A stretch of 64,000 nucleotides of DNA from Lysinibacillus cavernae (GTDB lineage Bacteria; Bacillota; Bacilli; Bacillales_A; Planococcaceae). Within the stretch, counting starts at the first letter, position 1. Each line of letters starts with the position of its first letter. The notes under the pieces are model-generated. The model did not search any database. It saw only the letters and a list, made by a program, of their open reading frames with translations, and was not told where the DNA came from. The stretch covers positions 62,001 through 126,000 of the forward strand of contig NZ_WMEF01000010.1 of the NCBI RefSeq assembly GCF_009724685.1, in the 5' to 3' direction. Positions 45,814 through 55,562 of this stretch are shown here, one piece after another. Both the position numbers and the translations under genes were made by a program.

Positions 45814-46351
45814 CTGACTTAAACTTCTTTTTATTTTTATTATCTTGCTCTTCATTAATTAACCGATGTGCAATGTCTAACAATTTTGGGTCTTTTGTTT
45901 GATCATACAGCTTTTTAAAAGAGACAATAATGTCATAGCGTATGAGGGTAGGATGTTTCTCATCTAAGCATGTTTGAAATCTCTTAGCTAAATAAGACAC
46001 AACTAAATCCCTTTGGACCTGACCAGCTAGTCCAATTTTCCAAATAGCTTGTAATGCGCTCCTTGCAGTACCAAATTGTTCATCATATGTCACAGCCCAA
46101 ATCTTCAAAAAATCTTCCAATACTCTTTCTTCCGGATCACTTTTTGCAGCTAAAGCGCATAAAATTTGTGCAGCACGTGCACGAGCATTCCCATTATTAT
46201 ATGTAAGAGCTTTTACAAGCTGTTCCCAGACAGCATATGTCCAATCTACGGGTTCTTGCATAATTTTCATTAATTCCTCGTAAGATTCATATTGAACATC
46301 TTGGTCAAGCTCTGTTAGATTACTAAAAAGTTGCAAAATCTCTTTTTCCAT
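45797..46351 (-). CDS. HEAT-like helical repeat protein
   Basis: 184-residue all-alpha protein with repeated helix pairs such as GNARARAAQILCALAA and GTARSALQAIWKIGLAG, typical of HEAT/armadillo scaffolds. It has no catalytic motif and no signal peptide, and a basic C-terminal tail (KNKKKFKSAIRSK). It may be a protein-binding scaffold; no specific role can be given. Divergent from ytvI. Confidence 0.7.
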   Translation of the reverse strand: MEKEILQLFSNLTELDQDVQYESYEELMKIMQEPVDWTYAVWEQLVKALTYNNGNARARAAQILCALAAKSDPEERVLEDFLKIWAVTYDEQFGTARSALQAIWKIGLAGQVQRDLVVSYLAKRFQTCLDEKHPTLIRYDIIVSFKKLYDQTKDPKLLDIAHRLINEEQDNKNKKKFKSAIRSK

Positions 46352-46441
46352 AAATTATCCCTACCTTTATTGTTTCAGAACGTAATAAAATTCGATTTAT
46401 GGTACACTTAACTTAATTTTTTTCGCAAAGAAGGTGAGTTT

Positions 46442-47500
46442 ATGAATAAAATTAATGCTAGGAAATTGATTTTTCGATTGATTGTGATTCTATCCCTACT
46501 TGTAGCTGCCTATTTTATTATCCCAGTGTCCATGCCTTTACTATTTGCAGGGATCAGTGCTTTTTTCTTAGAACCTATTGTCATGTTCTTTAAAAGGCGG
46601 TGGAAAATGTCACGGAAAATAGCAGTTGCTTTTATTTACATAGTGAGTGTTATTGTTATTTCTATTATTTGCTATCTTTCAATTACACAGATTATGTCGC
46701 AAATAATCTTATTGTCTAAGCAGGCTCCTTATTATATTTCCAAGCTATCAGATATGTGGCTTCATATGCAAGAAAATATTTCTAAATACACTGAAGACTT
46801 TCCACCTGAAGTAAGTGCTTCGCTTCAAAAAACCACAATGGATTTCATAAAGAAAATTGAAGAATCCTTTTTAAGCTTCTTTAATTATAGCAAAGTTTCA
46901 GCATTCTTTTCAGAAATTCCAAGCCTATTTATTAGTCTTCTCGTTTATATGATTGCCCTATTCCTATTTATGCTTGATTTGCCAAAATTAAAGCAAATCA
47001 CTTATAAATACTTAAAGCCTAACACTGCAAAAAAAATAAAAATTATTTTAAATCGCTTAAAAGATGCAACATTTGGCTATATGAAGGCGCACTTATTTGT
47101 AAGCTTCATTATTGGAGGCGTCACTCTCATAGGACTTCTATTAATTCAACCGAAATATGCCATAACAATGACTATTATTATCTGGTTAATAGATATTGTC
47201 CCTTTCCTAGGCTCCATCATTATTTTAGCCCCATGGGGACTCTATCATTTATTGATGGGCAACACATCAATTTCTGTAAAATTATTCATCTTAGCTGCTA
47301 TTTTACTCATTATTCGTCGTGTCGTCGAGCCTAAACTAATGGGAGACCACATTGGCTTATCCACTTTGCCAACCTTAATTGCCATGTTTATCGGTCTACA
47401 GTTATTTGGCATTATCGGTTTACTTGTTGGTCCCTTTGTTATTATTTTCTTTATTGCCTTGAAAGAGACAGGTGTCATCAAATTAAATTTCAAAATATAG
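46442..47500 (+). CDS. ytvI: Sporulation integral membrane protein YtvI (AI-2E family)
   Basis: 352 residues and about eight membrane helices. It has the AI-2E family organisation with a soluble segment (about 90-140) and the motif WLIDIVPFLGSIIILAPWG. The sequence resembles YtvI of Bacillus sporulation annotations more than the family member at 30582-31679. It supports a spore-forming host. The exact transport role is unknown. The ATG follows GAAGGTGA. Confidence 0.85.
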   Translation: MNKINARKLIFRLIVILSLLVAAYFIIPVSMPLLFAGISAFFLEPIVMFFKRRWKMSRKIAVAFIYIVSVIVISIICYLSITQIMSQIILLSKQAPYYISKLSDMWLHMQENISKYTEDFPPEVSASLQKTTMDFIKKIEESFLSFFNYSKVSAFFSEIPSLFISLLVYMIALFLFMLDLPKLKQITYKYLKPNTAKKIKIILNRLKDATFGYMKAHLFVSFIIGGVTLIGLLLIQPKYAITMTIIIWLIDIVPFLGSIIILAPWGLYHLLMGNTSISVKLFILAAILLIIRRVVEPKLMGDHIGLSTLPTLIAMFIGLQLFGIIGLLVGPFVIIFFIALKETGVIKLNFKI

Positions 47501-47508
47501 CGCAATTA

Positions 47509-47555
47509 AAAAAGGTCATCTTTGTAATTTTTTCTCTACAAAGATGACCTTTTTA
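47509..47555. terminator. Bidirectional terminator between ytvI and the NlpC/P60 gene
   Basis: Perfect stem of about 18 base pairs (AAAAAGGTCATCTTTGTA and its complement) with A/T runs on both sides, between convergent genes. Confidence 0.92.
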
Positions 47556-47585
47556 TAGTGTCATTCGTCTATATTATATAGAGGC

Positions 47586-48743
47586 TTATTGAATACGACC
47601 AAAGCCTACTAAGTATTGATTCCACCAATCAAGTGATTCAATTACGACACCATTGTTTTGAGCGTCGATCATTGTGTTGTTACCTAAGTAAATACCTACG
47701 TGTGCTACACCCGAACCATAGCTGAAGAATACTAAGTCGCCAACACGTGCTTCACCTGCTGAAATACGTTGTGTTGCTAAATATTGCTGTGACGCTGTAC
47801 GAGGTAAAGAAACACCCGCTTGTTTGTATGACCATTGCACAAGACCTGAACAGTCAAAACCTGTAGATGGGTTACTACCACCCCAAACATATGGGCGTCC
47901 TAGGAATTGTTTAGCTGTTGAAATAGCATCGCCTGAAGATACAGTACCAGCACCTGAGCCAATGACAATATTTTGTGTTGGTTGTCCGCCACTATTGTTT
48001 TGAGTTGCTTGTACAACTGGAGTTGCGGCTTGGAGCGCACGTAAACGAGCTGCTTCTTCTTCAGCTGCTTTTCGCTCTGCTTCTAAACGTTCTTCTTCTT
48101 GTTTCGTTGCAATTTGAGCTTTTAATGCAAGTGATTTCGCTTCGTTTTCAGCCTTTTTCACTTCCATTTCGCTTTCCTTTTGTTGCAGCTCTTGGAATTG
48201 TTTTTGAAGCTCTTTTTGTTTTTCATCTAATGTAGCTTTTTGTTGCTCTAAGCTTGCTTTATCTGCTTCCTGTTGATTCACTAATTCTTGGTCAGCATCC
48301 ATTAATGTTTTTACCGCTACGACACGGTCCATTAAATCTGCAAAGCTTTTTGCTTCAAGAACGACGTTTAAATAAACACCTACAGTATTATCTTGTGCTT
48401 GGTATGCAGCCATACGCTCACTTAAGATTTTAGAACGTTGCTCAATACGTTTTTGTGTTTCAACAATACTAGCATCTACCTCTTTAATTTCAGCTTGTAC
48501 TTGTTTAAATACTTTTACTTTAGCGTCGATCTCTTGTTGTAGGTTTGTTAGTTCTTCTTGTAATTTTTTAACTTGTGCATCTATTTCAGCCTTTTTCTCG
48601 ATCATTTGTTGAGAAGATTCTTCGGCATGTACTTCTGTTGGTTGAACTGTATTAAATAATAAGCCGCCAGCTAGTGCCAATGCTAGCACCATCGACTTAC
48701 GCCATTTATTGCGTTTACCCACGTTACCTTCATTTCCCTTCAT
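47586..48743 (-). CDS. CwlO-like NlpC/P60 peptidoglycan DL-endopeptidase
   Basis: 385-residue exported cell-wall hydrolase. It has a signal peptide (about 1-40, cleavage near VHA-EE), then a long coiled coil (about 45-235, rich in Q, E and K). A short linker and a C-terminal NlpC/P60 domain (about 272-385) follow. The catalytic cysteine is C298 in FDCSGL and the histidine H348 in GVAHVG. The usual third polar position reads MIDAQ. It should cut D-Glu-meso-DAP-type links during cell elongation, like CwlO/PcsB proteins. The ATG has only a weak ribosome site; a GTG at codon 8 is an alternative start. Confidence 0.9.
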   Translation of the reverse strand: MKGNEGNVGKRNKWRKSMVLALALAGGLLFNTVQPTEVHAEESSQQMIEKKAEIDAQVKKLQEELTNLQQEIDAKVKVFKQVQAEIKEVDASIVETQKRIEQRSKILSERMAAYQAQDNTVGVYLNVVLEAKSFADLMDRVVAVKTLMDADQELVNQQEADKASLEQQKATLDEKQKELQKQFQELQQKESEMEVKKAENEAKSLALKAQIATKQEEERLEAERKAAEEEAARLRALQAATPVVQATQNNSGGQPTQNIVIGSGAGTVSSGDAISTAKQFLGRPYVWGGSNPSTGFDCSGLVQWSYKQAGVSLPRTASQQYLATQRISAGEARVGDLVFFSYGSGVAHVGIYLGNNTMIDAQNNGVVIESLDWWNQYLVGFGRIQ

Positions 48744-49043
48744 CTATCAATTTCGCTCTCGATGTTCTATGTAATCACTTGAACGATTTCTATATTAATC
48801 AATTGTTCTTATATTTGTTTTAGCCTTTTAAAGTTTAGCATTTCCGGCATAACTTTTATACTATTTCGCGTCTTTTTAATACATTAGTAAAACTCGAAAC
48901 ATTTCTGTAATATTCGTATAATCGTTTTATTATTCTACAAATTACAACTTTATTCTACATCACGTTATTATTAGCTAATTCGACATTAGACCCAGGCATT
49001 ACTTTGTAATGATTTTGTAATATTTCTCGTGATTGTTTCAACG
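48744..49043. other. Upstream region of the CwlO-like gene with a WalR-like site
   Basis: About 300 AT-rich bp. At 49005-49021, TGTAAT-GATTT-TGTAAT exactly fits the WalR pattern TGTWAH-N5-TGTWAH, though on the plus strand and about 260 bp upstream of the gene. WalR controls cwlO-type hydrolases in B. subtilis. A looser copy lies at 48906-48922. No gene is visible here. Confidence 0.4.
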
Positions 49044-49072
49044 AAAAAAGGTAGGGAAAAAATTCCCTACCT
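49044..49072 (-). terminator. Terminator of the UbiB-family gene
   Basis: Stem GGTAGGGAA/TTCCCTACC followed by six T on the minus strand; it begins at the stop codon. Confidence 0.88.
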
Positions 49073-51059
49073 ACTGCTTCATTGATCTTAGTGCTTGTAT
49101 AGATAATCTCACTAACAAAATAGCACATAAAAATAAACCTAAATAAGCGGCTGTGTTTAAGTATACCGCATAAGAATCATGAATAAATTGTGAGATGGCT
49201 AAAAGAGCTACAGATATAATACCAAATGTAATCCCAACTAGAAGCAGCACAAATCGAGAAAAGAGATGTGTAATAAAACGGGCATTATGTTCATCAGAGA
49301 ATACATCATGATGTAAAATAATTTTCCCACTCTCAACGCGCTGAATTAGCTGATCTACTCTTCTCGGCATTTTACGCAAGGTTGGTATAAGCATGGATAG
49401 TTCTTCTTGCAGACGTTCTTTTGTAGCTATAGGCTCTTTAAATGGCTTTAAAAAAGACGCTCGCATATAAGTAGCAGAAAAATCCTTGGCCTCTGTAAAA
49501 ATATCAAAACGTGGATCAATTACTCTTAGTGTTCCATCTAGCGTCACCAGGGAACGGAGAGCCAATCCTACCGCGGGATAAAAAGCTAAGCCAAAATCTC
49601 TTACCACTGTGAATAAAGCATGAATTAATTCTTCGGTAGGAATGCGATCAACATAGGAGATTTTCAGCAAAATTTGATCGATTGCCTGCTCCATTCGTGC
49701 ACGTTCTGCATGATCGGCATTTTCCACTAGTAACATCAAACCATCATATAAAATGCTTGAATCGTTCAGCTGAATGCCCATCAAAAATAACTTCAAGCCT
49801 TCTTGCTGTGTAGCACCCAATCGTCCAACTGCTCCAAAATCGAGCAAGACTGGTGTGCCATCTGTTTCATCAATGTGAATATTCCCTGGATGTGGGTCGG
49901 CATGAAAAATACCCGAGAATAGCATCTGTTCAAAAAAGGAATATAGTACCGTTCTTGCGAATTGTCTTCGATCAATAGATAAACGATTGAATTCAGATGC
50001 CCCTTCTGCCACGCTTCGTCCGCGAATATATTCCATCACTATCACATTTTCATTACTGTACGCAGTATAAATCTTAGGAATTCTCACCTTATAATCACTT
50101 TTAACTAGCGCATTCTTCACCTGTAATGTATTACGTACCTCAATATCTAAATGGATTTCCTCACGTAGCCCATCTGCAAATCCACCAGCTAGCTCTCGAA
50201 AGCCTAATGACTCTGCCCACGTGGATTTGGTGGATAGCCAATTTGCAAATTCCTCTAAAATTTCAAGATCATCGCGCATTATCCCTTTTACTTCAGGACG
50301 CAGTAGCTTGACTACAACATCATCATAATTTTTGAGTCGTGCTTTATGCACCTGACCGATAGATGCTGCTGCAATGGGCTCCATTTGAAAATGACTAAAT
50401 ATTTCAGTCATTGATTGCGGAAGAGAACCTTCTAAAATTTGAGCAACTTGCTCCGCTGGTAGAGGCTTCACACGGTGTTGTAATCGTTCTAACTCATCTA
50501 TAAAAATGGGTGAAAATAATTCTTTACGCGTAGAGAGCACTTGTCCGAATTTAATAAATAACCCACCGCATTGTTCTAACGTTGCTCGCAGTGCAATTGC
50601 AAGCTCTTTTTCATTTTCGCGTTGCCTCGCATATTTAATCGTTTGCACTACACCATTTGTTACTGCAATTTTTAACACCTGACGCAAACGCTTCTGCTGT
50701 CGCCAATAGCTACGCAGTCGTAATAGTAAAGATTTTTGACCGTTACGACGATCACCAGCTGTAATACCACTCGGATCAAATAGCTCAAAAACTAGATAAA
50801 GCAACATAGAAATCAGTAGCATACTACCAATCCAAATCAACGTGCTAACCTCTGTCACCGTTTGCATCATCGTTTCTGACATAAAGTCTGTATGGCGCAA
50901 ATAAGAATACCAATAAACGAACGATGTTAGTGTCACACTAATAACGACAGATAACACTCTACGAACAAAATTGATATTCGAGCCAATTAATCGTCCGCTA
51001 ACAATATAAATCAAACCCGATACTATGAGGATTTGGATTAAAAATTTCAAAAAAATCAT
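49071..51059 (-). CDS. ABC1/UbiB-family atypical kinase
   Basis: About 662 residues. N-terminal membrane helices (two to three, about 5-90) are followed by the UbiB kinase-like domain. Its motifs are the KxGQ sequence FIKFGQVLSTR, the alanine-rich loop PIAAASIGQVHKA, the HADPHPGN catalytic segment and the LLDFGAVGR metal site. Two hydrophobic helices lie at the C-terminus. These proteins are ATPases that support isoprenoid-quinone lipid metabolism, and this host would use menaquinone. I chose ATG 51057-51059, six bases after GGGGGTG. Confidence 0.88.
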   Translation of the reverse strand: MIFLKFLIQILIVSGLIYIVSGRLIGSNINFVRRVLSVVISVTLTSFVYWYSYLRHTDFMSETMMQTVTEVSTLIWIGSMLLISMLLYLVFELFDPSGITAGDRRNGQKSLLLRLRSYWRQQKRLRQVLKIAVTNGVVQTIKYARQRENEKELAIALRATLEQCGGLFIKFGQVLSTRKELFSPIFIDELERLQHRVKPLPAEQVAQILEGSLPQSMTEIFSHFQMEPIAAASIGQVHKARLKNYDDVVVKLLRPEVKGIMRDDLEILEEFANWLSTKSTWAESLGFRELAGGFADGLREEIHLDIEVRNTLQVKNALVKSDYKVRIPKIYTAYSNENVIVMEYIRGRSVAEGASEFNRLSIDRRQFARTVLYSFFEQMLFSGIFHADPHPGNIHIDETDGTPVLLDFGAVGRLGATQQEGLKLFLMGIQLNDSSILYDGLMLLVENADHAERARMEQAIDQILLKISYVDRIPTEELIHALFTVVRDFGLAFYPAVGLALRSLVTLDGTLRVIDPRFDIFTEAKDFSATYMRASFLKPFKEPIATKERLQEELSMLIPTLRKMPRRVDQLIQRVESGKIILHHDVFSDEHNARFITHLFSRFVLLLVGITFGIISVALLAISQFIHDSYAVYLNTAAYLGLFLCAILLVRLSIQALRSMKQ

Positions 51060-51236
51060 CAGTGTCACCCCCTGTACCATTTCCATTTCCTACTATAAGC
51101 TAGTATAGCAAATTTATGTATCAACTTTCTTTTACAAAGGTCATTTTAAACTACCTATGTGGGTCATAAAAAATTGGCTTTTAGTGGACTTCGTGAAACG
51201 TATAAATGAAATTTTACAAGGCTTCTTAACGAACAC

Positions 51237-51267
51237 AAAAGGGATGCTGTCAGACAGCATCCCTTCT
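51237..51267 (-). terminator. Terminator of tsdA
   Basis: Thirteen-base-pair near-perfect palindrome AAGGGATGCTGTC/GACAGCATCCCTT with T residues after it on the minus strand, at the tsdA stop. Confidence 0.88.
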
Positions 51268-51268
51268 A

Positions 51269-52219
51269 TTAATTTGTAGACAGTACTTTTTCCCAATCAA
51301 TCGTACCATCTTTAATCTGTTCACGTTTTTCTTTATTTATAATGTCGTTTGGACGCCCGCCTTTTGGCCAGTCTTTATCATGGTTTGCCCACTCTGGTCG
51401 ATCTTGCGATAAAATAAAGGCCGCTAAATCAGCAGCTTCCTGCTCTGTTAAAGTACCTGCTGTACCTATTGGCATATTATTTTGAATATAACCAGCCATT
51501 TTTGACATACGTGCCATGCCCGCTCCATCATTAAAGGAATCGTCCCCCCATAATGCTGGACCAGTATTTGCACCAGTACCAGAACCATCAGCAGCATGAC
51601 ATGCTATACAAGACTGTGCATACAGCTCCTCGCCATTTGCAACATCTGGGGTCGGAACATTTTTCATATCACTAGTACCTGCCCATTCGCGTTTTGCTCC
51701 AATCGGTACACCTTCAGAAATATATGCGAAGTATGCTACCATTGCCTCTAGCTCATCACTATTCATTTCGAACTTTTTACCATTCATACTACGAACCATA
51801 CAACCATTAATACGCTCTTCTATCGTAACAACACCACCTGAGCGTCCAATATATTGCGGATAATTTGCCATTACCCCTACTAGGGAAGATGCTTGCTCAT
51901 CATAGCCAGCTCCTGCATGGCAGCTTGTGCAAGATAATTGGTTCCCGACATATTCATCTGCCGCAACATGCGTGTTATTGACAAGCTCATGGCCGTATAA
52001 TATGGCTTCTTTCATAGGTCCATCTGGTACTTCATCAATACTTGGCGGAGCATAGACAACTGACTGAGCAGCTGCTGTTGTTGGTAATTGCGTCTGCACT
52101 GTCGCTTCTTTGTCACTCACATTCGAATCAACAGAAATTTTGTCACTGACAATTGTCCCAACAAAAATTGCTCCTGCTAACAGTACTGTCCCTGCTACTC
52201 CTGCTACTAAAGGTTTCAT
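51269..52219 (-). CDS. tsdA: Dihaem cytochrome c, TsdA-like thiosulfate dehydrogenase
   Basis: 316 residues, exported and membrane-anchored by an N-terminal helix (about 5-25). There are two haem c sites, C97-TS-C100-H101 and C204-IA-C207-H208. Between them, RINGC (C140) and RSMNGKKFE match TsdA enzymes, where this cysteine is an axial ligand of the catalytic haem. The block NNMPIGTAG offers a methionine for the second haem. TsdA joins two thiosulfates to tetrathionate, or the reverse. It lies beside a reactive-sulfur cluster and has FNR-like and CstR-like sites upstream. Direction of the reaction is not predictable. Confidence 0.87.
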   Translation of the reverse strand: MKPLVAGVAGTVLLAGAIFVGTIVSDKISVDSNVSDKEATVQTQLPTTAAAQSVVYAPPSIDEVPDGPMKEAILYGHELVNNTHVAADEYVGNQLSCTSCHAGAGYDEQASSLVGVMANYPQYIGRSGGVVTIEERINGCMVRSMNGKKFEMNSDELEAMVAYFAYISEGVPIGAKREWAGTSDMKNVPTPDVANGEELYAQSCIACHAADGSGTGANTGPALWGDDSFNDGAGMARMSKMAGYIQNNMPIGTAGTLTEQEAADLAAFILSQDRPEWANHDKDWPKGGRPNDIINKEKREQIKDGTIDWEKVLSTN

Positions 52220-52224
52220 CTATA

Positions 52225-52240
52225 ATACCCCCCTTTGTAT
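52225..52240. promoter_or_regulatory. CstR-like operator in the tsdA leader
   Basis: ATACC-CCCCTT-TGTAT, one change from the ATACC-N6-GGTAT pattern found at the cstR promoter. It lies between the predicted tsdA start point (about 52244) and the start codon, overlapping the ribosome site. Confidence 0.5.
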
Positions 52241-52250
52241 CTTCCCTTAT

Positions 52251-52293
52251 ATTTTAGCAACATAACAATTAATTGGATGTGATTTTTCTCACA
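52251..52293 (-). promoter_or_regulatory. FNR-type site and -10 of the tsdA promoter
   Basis: TGTGA-TTTTTC-TCACA at 52278-52293 is a perfect FNR/CRP-family palindrome. On the minus strand TAAAAT (52251-52256) fits a -10. If the start point is 52244, the palindrome centre is at -41.5, the standard position for FNR activation. This suggests induction without oxygen. Confidence 0.65.
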
Positions 52294-52322
52294 CATCCAT
52301 AAATTAGAACCATTAAGATGAT

Positions 52323-52347
52323 ATAAATGGTTAAATTAACCATTTAT
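52323..52347. promoter_or_regulatory. Palindrome upstream of tsdA
   Basis: Perfect ten-base arms ATAAATGGTT/AACCATTTAT around a five-base centre, about 105-130 bp upstream of the tsdA start codon. It could be an operator of an unidentified regulator. Confidence 0.4.
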
Positions 52348-52410
52348 TTTTGTGCTATAACACAAAAAACAAGACTTAATACCTCTTGTAGTATATATCC
52401 ATTTCTGATT

Positions 52411-52448
52411 AAAAAGGTGTCGAGCACTATTATGCACTCGACACCTTT
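52411..52448 (-). terminator. Terminator of the reactive-sulfur operon
   Basis: Stem AAAGGTGTCGAGTG with CTCGACACCTTT followed by T residues, just after the DsbA-like gene on the minus strand. Confidence 0.88.
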
Positions 52449-52456
52449 AAAACGTT

Positions 52457-53161
52457 CTATAGTTTACATTCCCCATTAGCACATACAGCCTCACCTTTAC
52501 CAATTAGCTCAACTGTTGGTTGTATACCTGCTATTTCTGCAGCTTGATGTAAAGTTCGCACAAACACTTCATTTGGCTCTGCACCTTTAATGCCATAACG
52601 GTTTTCAAACACAAAGAATGGCACACTTTGCACACCAAGTTGCTGTGCGTCATAACGATCTTGTTCTAACGCTACACTAAAATCATCAGATGCTAAAATA
52701 ACTCTGGCCTCTTCTATATCTAAATCTAATTGTGCTATAACTTTTAATAAAAAAGCGTCCTTGTTCAAATCCTCTCCAGATACAAAATAACCAGCCATTA
52801 ATGCTTCCGTATAAGCCGATTCTTTGCCAAATTGCTGAGTCCATTTCGCTAATCGGTGCGCTTTTTCTGTATGCGCTGTTGTCATACTTCCAAAATCATA
52901 GCGCAAACCAACATCCGCTGCTCTCATGGCTATGCCCTTGGTCATCCCTTTCACTTCATCAAGTGTTGCATTATATTTTGTAGCTAACCCTTCATAAAAG
53001 GTTGGAGCATTTTCTTTCGGTGTATCTTGACCTATTTGGTATGCCTTATATTCAATTTCTACTTGTCCTTTATAGCCAGCAATCTCAATTGCTCGTTCCA
53101 GTTCTCGCTTGCCAATATAACAAAACGGACAGGTAAAATCAGAGAAAACTTCAATTTTCAT
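52457..53161 (-). CDS. DsbA-family (FrnE-like) oxidoreductase
   Basis: 234 residues without signal peptide, so cytoplasmic. The thioredoxin-fold active site CPFC is at residues 11-14 (FSDFTCPFCYIGK), with the helical insertion typical of the FrnE/2-hydroxychromene-carboxylate-isomerase group and the cis-proline segment VQSVPFFVFE. An extra C-terminal cysteine pair (CANGEC) is unusual and may carry sulfur or metal. It is the last gene of the sulfur operon, 13 bp after tauE. A role in thiol or persulfide reduction is inferred. Confidence 0.82.
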   Translation of the reverse strand: MKIEVFSDFTCPFCYIGKRELERAIEIAGYKGQVEIEYKAYQIGQDTPKENAPTFYEGLATKYNATLDEVKGMTKGIAMRAADVGLRYDFGSMTTAHTEKAHRLAKWTQQFGKESAYTEALMAGYFVSGEDLNKDAFLLKVIAQLDLDIEEARVILASDDFSVALEQDRYDAQQLGVQSVPFFVFENRYGIKGAEPNEVFVRTLHQAAEIAGIQPTVELIGKGEAVCANGECKL

Positions 53162-53174
53162 TGCTATAGTCCTC

Positions 53175-53951
53175 CTATAGTATATCCACCCAAATTTTAA
53201 TAGCAGTTGCTAAGATAAGCACCGCTAATATCCCTTGTAAGAACTTTGTATTTAATTTTTTCCCTGCTCTCGCACCAAGAGGAGCCGCTAGAAGACTAGC
53301 TACAATCAAGATGAGCGCTGGATAATAATCAACTTGTCCAGTCATTAATTTTCCAATGGTGCCTCCTATTGAGGAGATAAAAGTGATGGCAAGACTTGAC
53401 GCAATGGTCATACGCGTTGGAATTCCTAAGACAACTAGCATAATTGGTACTAATAGGAAGCCGCCAGCTGCCCCCACAATCCCTGAACCGGCTCCAACAA
53501 ATAATGCTACTATGACTGCAAGTGGTTTATTAAAGGTAACCTCCTGCATTGGTTTATCATCAATTTGCTTTTTCGGGATGAACATCATGACCGCGGCAAT
53601 CAACGCAAGGATACCATAGACAATGTTAATGCCAGACTCTGATAAAAATTTTGAGCCAAAGCTACCTACAAAGCTTCCTGTTAATATAGCGCTACCCATA
53701 TAAATAATGAGTGATTTATTTAAATACCCACCTTTGCGATATACCCATACACCTGCAAGGGAGGCAAAAAGTACTTGAAGTGCACTAATTCCTGACACCT
53801 CATGCGCTGAAAAAGCAGCAAAACCTAATAATGGCGGAATATATAATAACATTGGAAAATTAATAATAGCGCCGCCTATACCTAGCATGCCTGATACAAA
53901 CGAACCGATAAAACCAATAAGTAAAATGGTTAAGATCCATGCAATATCCAT
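53175..53951 (-). CDS. TauE/SafE-family sulfite/sulfur-anion exporter
   Basis: About 258 residues and eight membrane helices. It has the two inverted repeats of the TauE/SafE family ([17 protein letters not shown] and [20 protein letters not shown]). It should export sulfite or related sulfur anions made by the persulfide dioxygenase and rhodaneses; S. aureus has tauE beside cstR. I chose ATG 53949-53951 after GAAGGAT; a TTG 33 bases upstream lacks a ribosome site. Confidence 0.85.
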   Translation of the reverse strand: MDIAWILTILLIGFIGSFVSGMLGIGGAIINFPMLLYIPPLLGFAAFSAHEVSGISALQVLFASLAGVWVYRKGGYLNKSLIIYMGSAILTGSFVGSFGSKFLSESGINIVYGILALIAAVMMFIPKKQIDDKPMQEVTFNKPLAVIVALFVGAGSGIVGAAGGFLLVPIMLVVLGIPTRMTIASSLAITFISSIGGTIGKLMTGQVDYYPALILIVASLLAAPLGARAGKKLNTKFLQGILAVLILATAIKIWVDIL

Positions 53952-54031
53952 TTCTTTATCCTTCTTTCCAGCTACAATAAACAAAGAGCAAGGAGGGATG
54001 TTCTACCTTAATAGACAACCCTCAATTCACT

Positions 54032-54259
54032 CTATACTTTCTGAATTAAAAATGTAATGACGCCAGCAGCTTCGGATTGGTATAAAATTATATGACCCCT
54101 AGCTTTTGCCCAAGCAGGAATATCCGCTAAAGCTCCTTTATCTGTCACCTGAACTTCTAAAACTTCTCCTGTATTTAATGTATCCATTGCTTTTTTTGTT
54201 TTCACAATAGGCATTGGACACGACAGCCCTTTTGCATCTAGTTGTAATTTTGACTTCAT
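54032..54259 (-). CDS. TusA-family sulfur carrier
   Basis: 75-residue single-domain sulfur-transfer protein. The persulfide-carrying cysteine is C14 in LSCPMPIVKTKKAM. It is nearly the same as the N-terminal half of the fusion protein at 55975-56523, including the start DAKGLSCPMPIVKTKK, so one is probably a duplicate of the other. ATG 54257-54259 lies six bases after AAGGAG. It shuttles sulfane sulfur between rhodaneses and other enzymes. Confidence 0.9.
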   Translation of the reverse strand: MKSKLQLDAKGLSCPMPIVKTKKAMDTLNTGEVLEVQVTDKGALADIPAWAKARGHIILYQSEAAGVITFLIQKV

Positions 54260-54353
54260 AGTAATCTCCTTCGACACGGCAAAGGTTGTAAGCGATTTGC
54301 CGGTTCTTCTATTCGTTTCATGAAGGATAAGCCGCCTTCACTTTAGCACTTTC

Positions 54354-55487
54354 TTATCGAACTGCACAGCGATTAGGTCCGATTTCCATTTCTGTTTGTT
54401 CATCTGGTGCAGGTGCTATTTTCCCCATGTTCACCTTACGAATTTCTTGATAGGCATTTGGTTGAGGAGGAAGTTGATCTGTCACCACACGTCTAAATTC
54501 TTCTTCATCTTGAACATTCAAGCCATGGTTTTGTCCAAATAGAACGCCGAGTGGTTTCGCAACTGTTCCATCTTCATTGAGCTCATCAATAATCATAAAA
54601 TGTGCAGGTAATACAATGAGTTCATGAGACAATTCTCGATAGCGTTTGTATAGTGTATCTCGTAAATCACCCACCCAATCTTCTGCAAGACCTGCTAAAT
54701 CAGGACGTCCGATGGAATCGATAAATAAAATATCGCCCGTTAATAAAAATTTACTGTCAACAACGAATGATGTAGAGCCAATTGTATGTCCAGGGGAATA
54801 TAAGGCCCCTACTTCTATTTTAGTGGTACCAATTTGAACGGTTGTGCCATCAACTAAAGGTGTATAATGAAACACTACTTCTTCTGCGTCTTTAGGAGGT
54901 AGATAGTAGGTTGCACCAGTTGACTCTGCTATGTGACGCCCACCTGAAATATGGTCGGCATGTAAATGAGTATCAAACACGTGTTTAATTTCAACGTTCT
55001 TTTGTTCCGCAAAGCTTGTAAATATTTCTGTAAAACGAACTGCATCGATGACAGCTGCTTCACCTTTGGATATAACCATATATGAAAGGCAGCCCTTTCC
55101 TAAACGAACAAATTGATAAAGCTCGCCACCACCTGTTAAATCGCCAACTTTAATCGGCTCCAGATATTCACTCCAAGATTTCATGCCTCCCGCTAAATAA
55201 GCGACATCATGACCTGCATCGGATAACATTTCAGCGATCATTAATGATGACCCTTCTTTTGCACAAACAACTAATACTTCTTTATTAGTTGGGATTTTCG
55301 GTAAAATTTCCTCGATACCATCTAACAGCTCAAAATATGGTATATTTAGGTACTTGAAACGACGACCATCGATTTTCCAGTCTTCGAATGCATCTGCATT
55401 ACGAACATCTAAAATAAACAATTCTTCATTGTTAATAACCTTTTTAGCCACTTGTGATGCGTTCCATTTCTGAATTGACACAAACAT
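54354..55487 (-). CDS. Rhodanese-persulfide dioxygenase fusion (CstB-like)
   Basis: About 377 residues. An N-terminal rhodanese domain (about 5-110, active cysteine C75 in VVCAKEGSS) precedes a metallo-beta-lactamase domain of the ETHE1 type (about 120-377). Its iron ligands are H174, H176, D178, H179, H234 and D252. It should oxidise persulfides to sulfite and pass sulfur on, giving thiosulfate. S. aureus CstB has the same two functions but, as I recall, with the metal domain first. ATG 55485-55487 follows GGGGG; an operator-like site overlaps the start. Confidence 0.88.
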   Translation of the reverse strand: MFVSIQKWNASQVAKKVINNEELFILDVRNADAFEDWKIDGRRFKYLNIPYFELLDGIEEILPKIPTNKEVLVVCAKEGSSLMIAEMLSDAGHDVAYLAGGMKSWSEYLEPIKVGDLTGGGELYQFVRLGKGCLSYMVISKGEAAVIDAVRFTEIFTSFAEQKNVEIKHVFDTHLHADHISGGRHIAESTGATYYLPPKDAEEVVFHYTPLVDGTTVQIGTTKIEVGALYSPGHTIGSTSFVVDSKFLLTGDILFIDSIGRPDLAGLAEDWVGDLRDTLYKRYRELSHELIVLPAHFMIIDELNEDGTVAKPLGVLFGQNHGLNVQDEEEFRRVVTDQLPPQPNAYQEIRKVNMGKIAPAPDEQTEMEIGPNRCAVR

Positions 55488-55502
55488 TACCCCCGTAGGT
55501 AT
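55487..55502. promoter_or_regulatory. CstR-like operator at the rhodanese-dioxygenase start
   Basis: TTACC-CCCGTA-GGTAT, one change from ATACC-N6-GGTAT, overlapping the ribosome site and start codon of the fusion gene. Confidence 0.55.
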
Positions 55503-55562
55503 GATTTCAATGTATTTTATAGCGGAGAGCGATAATAACTCTCCGCATTCATAAGACACTCG

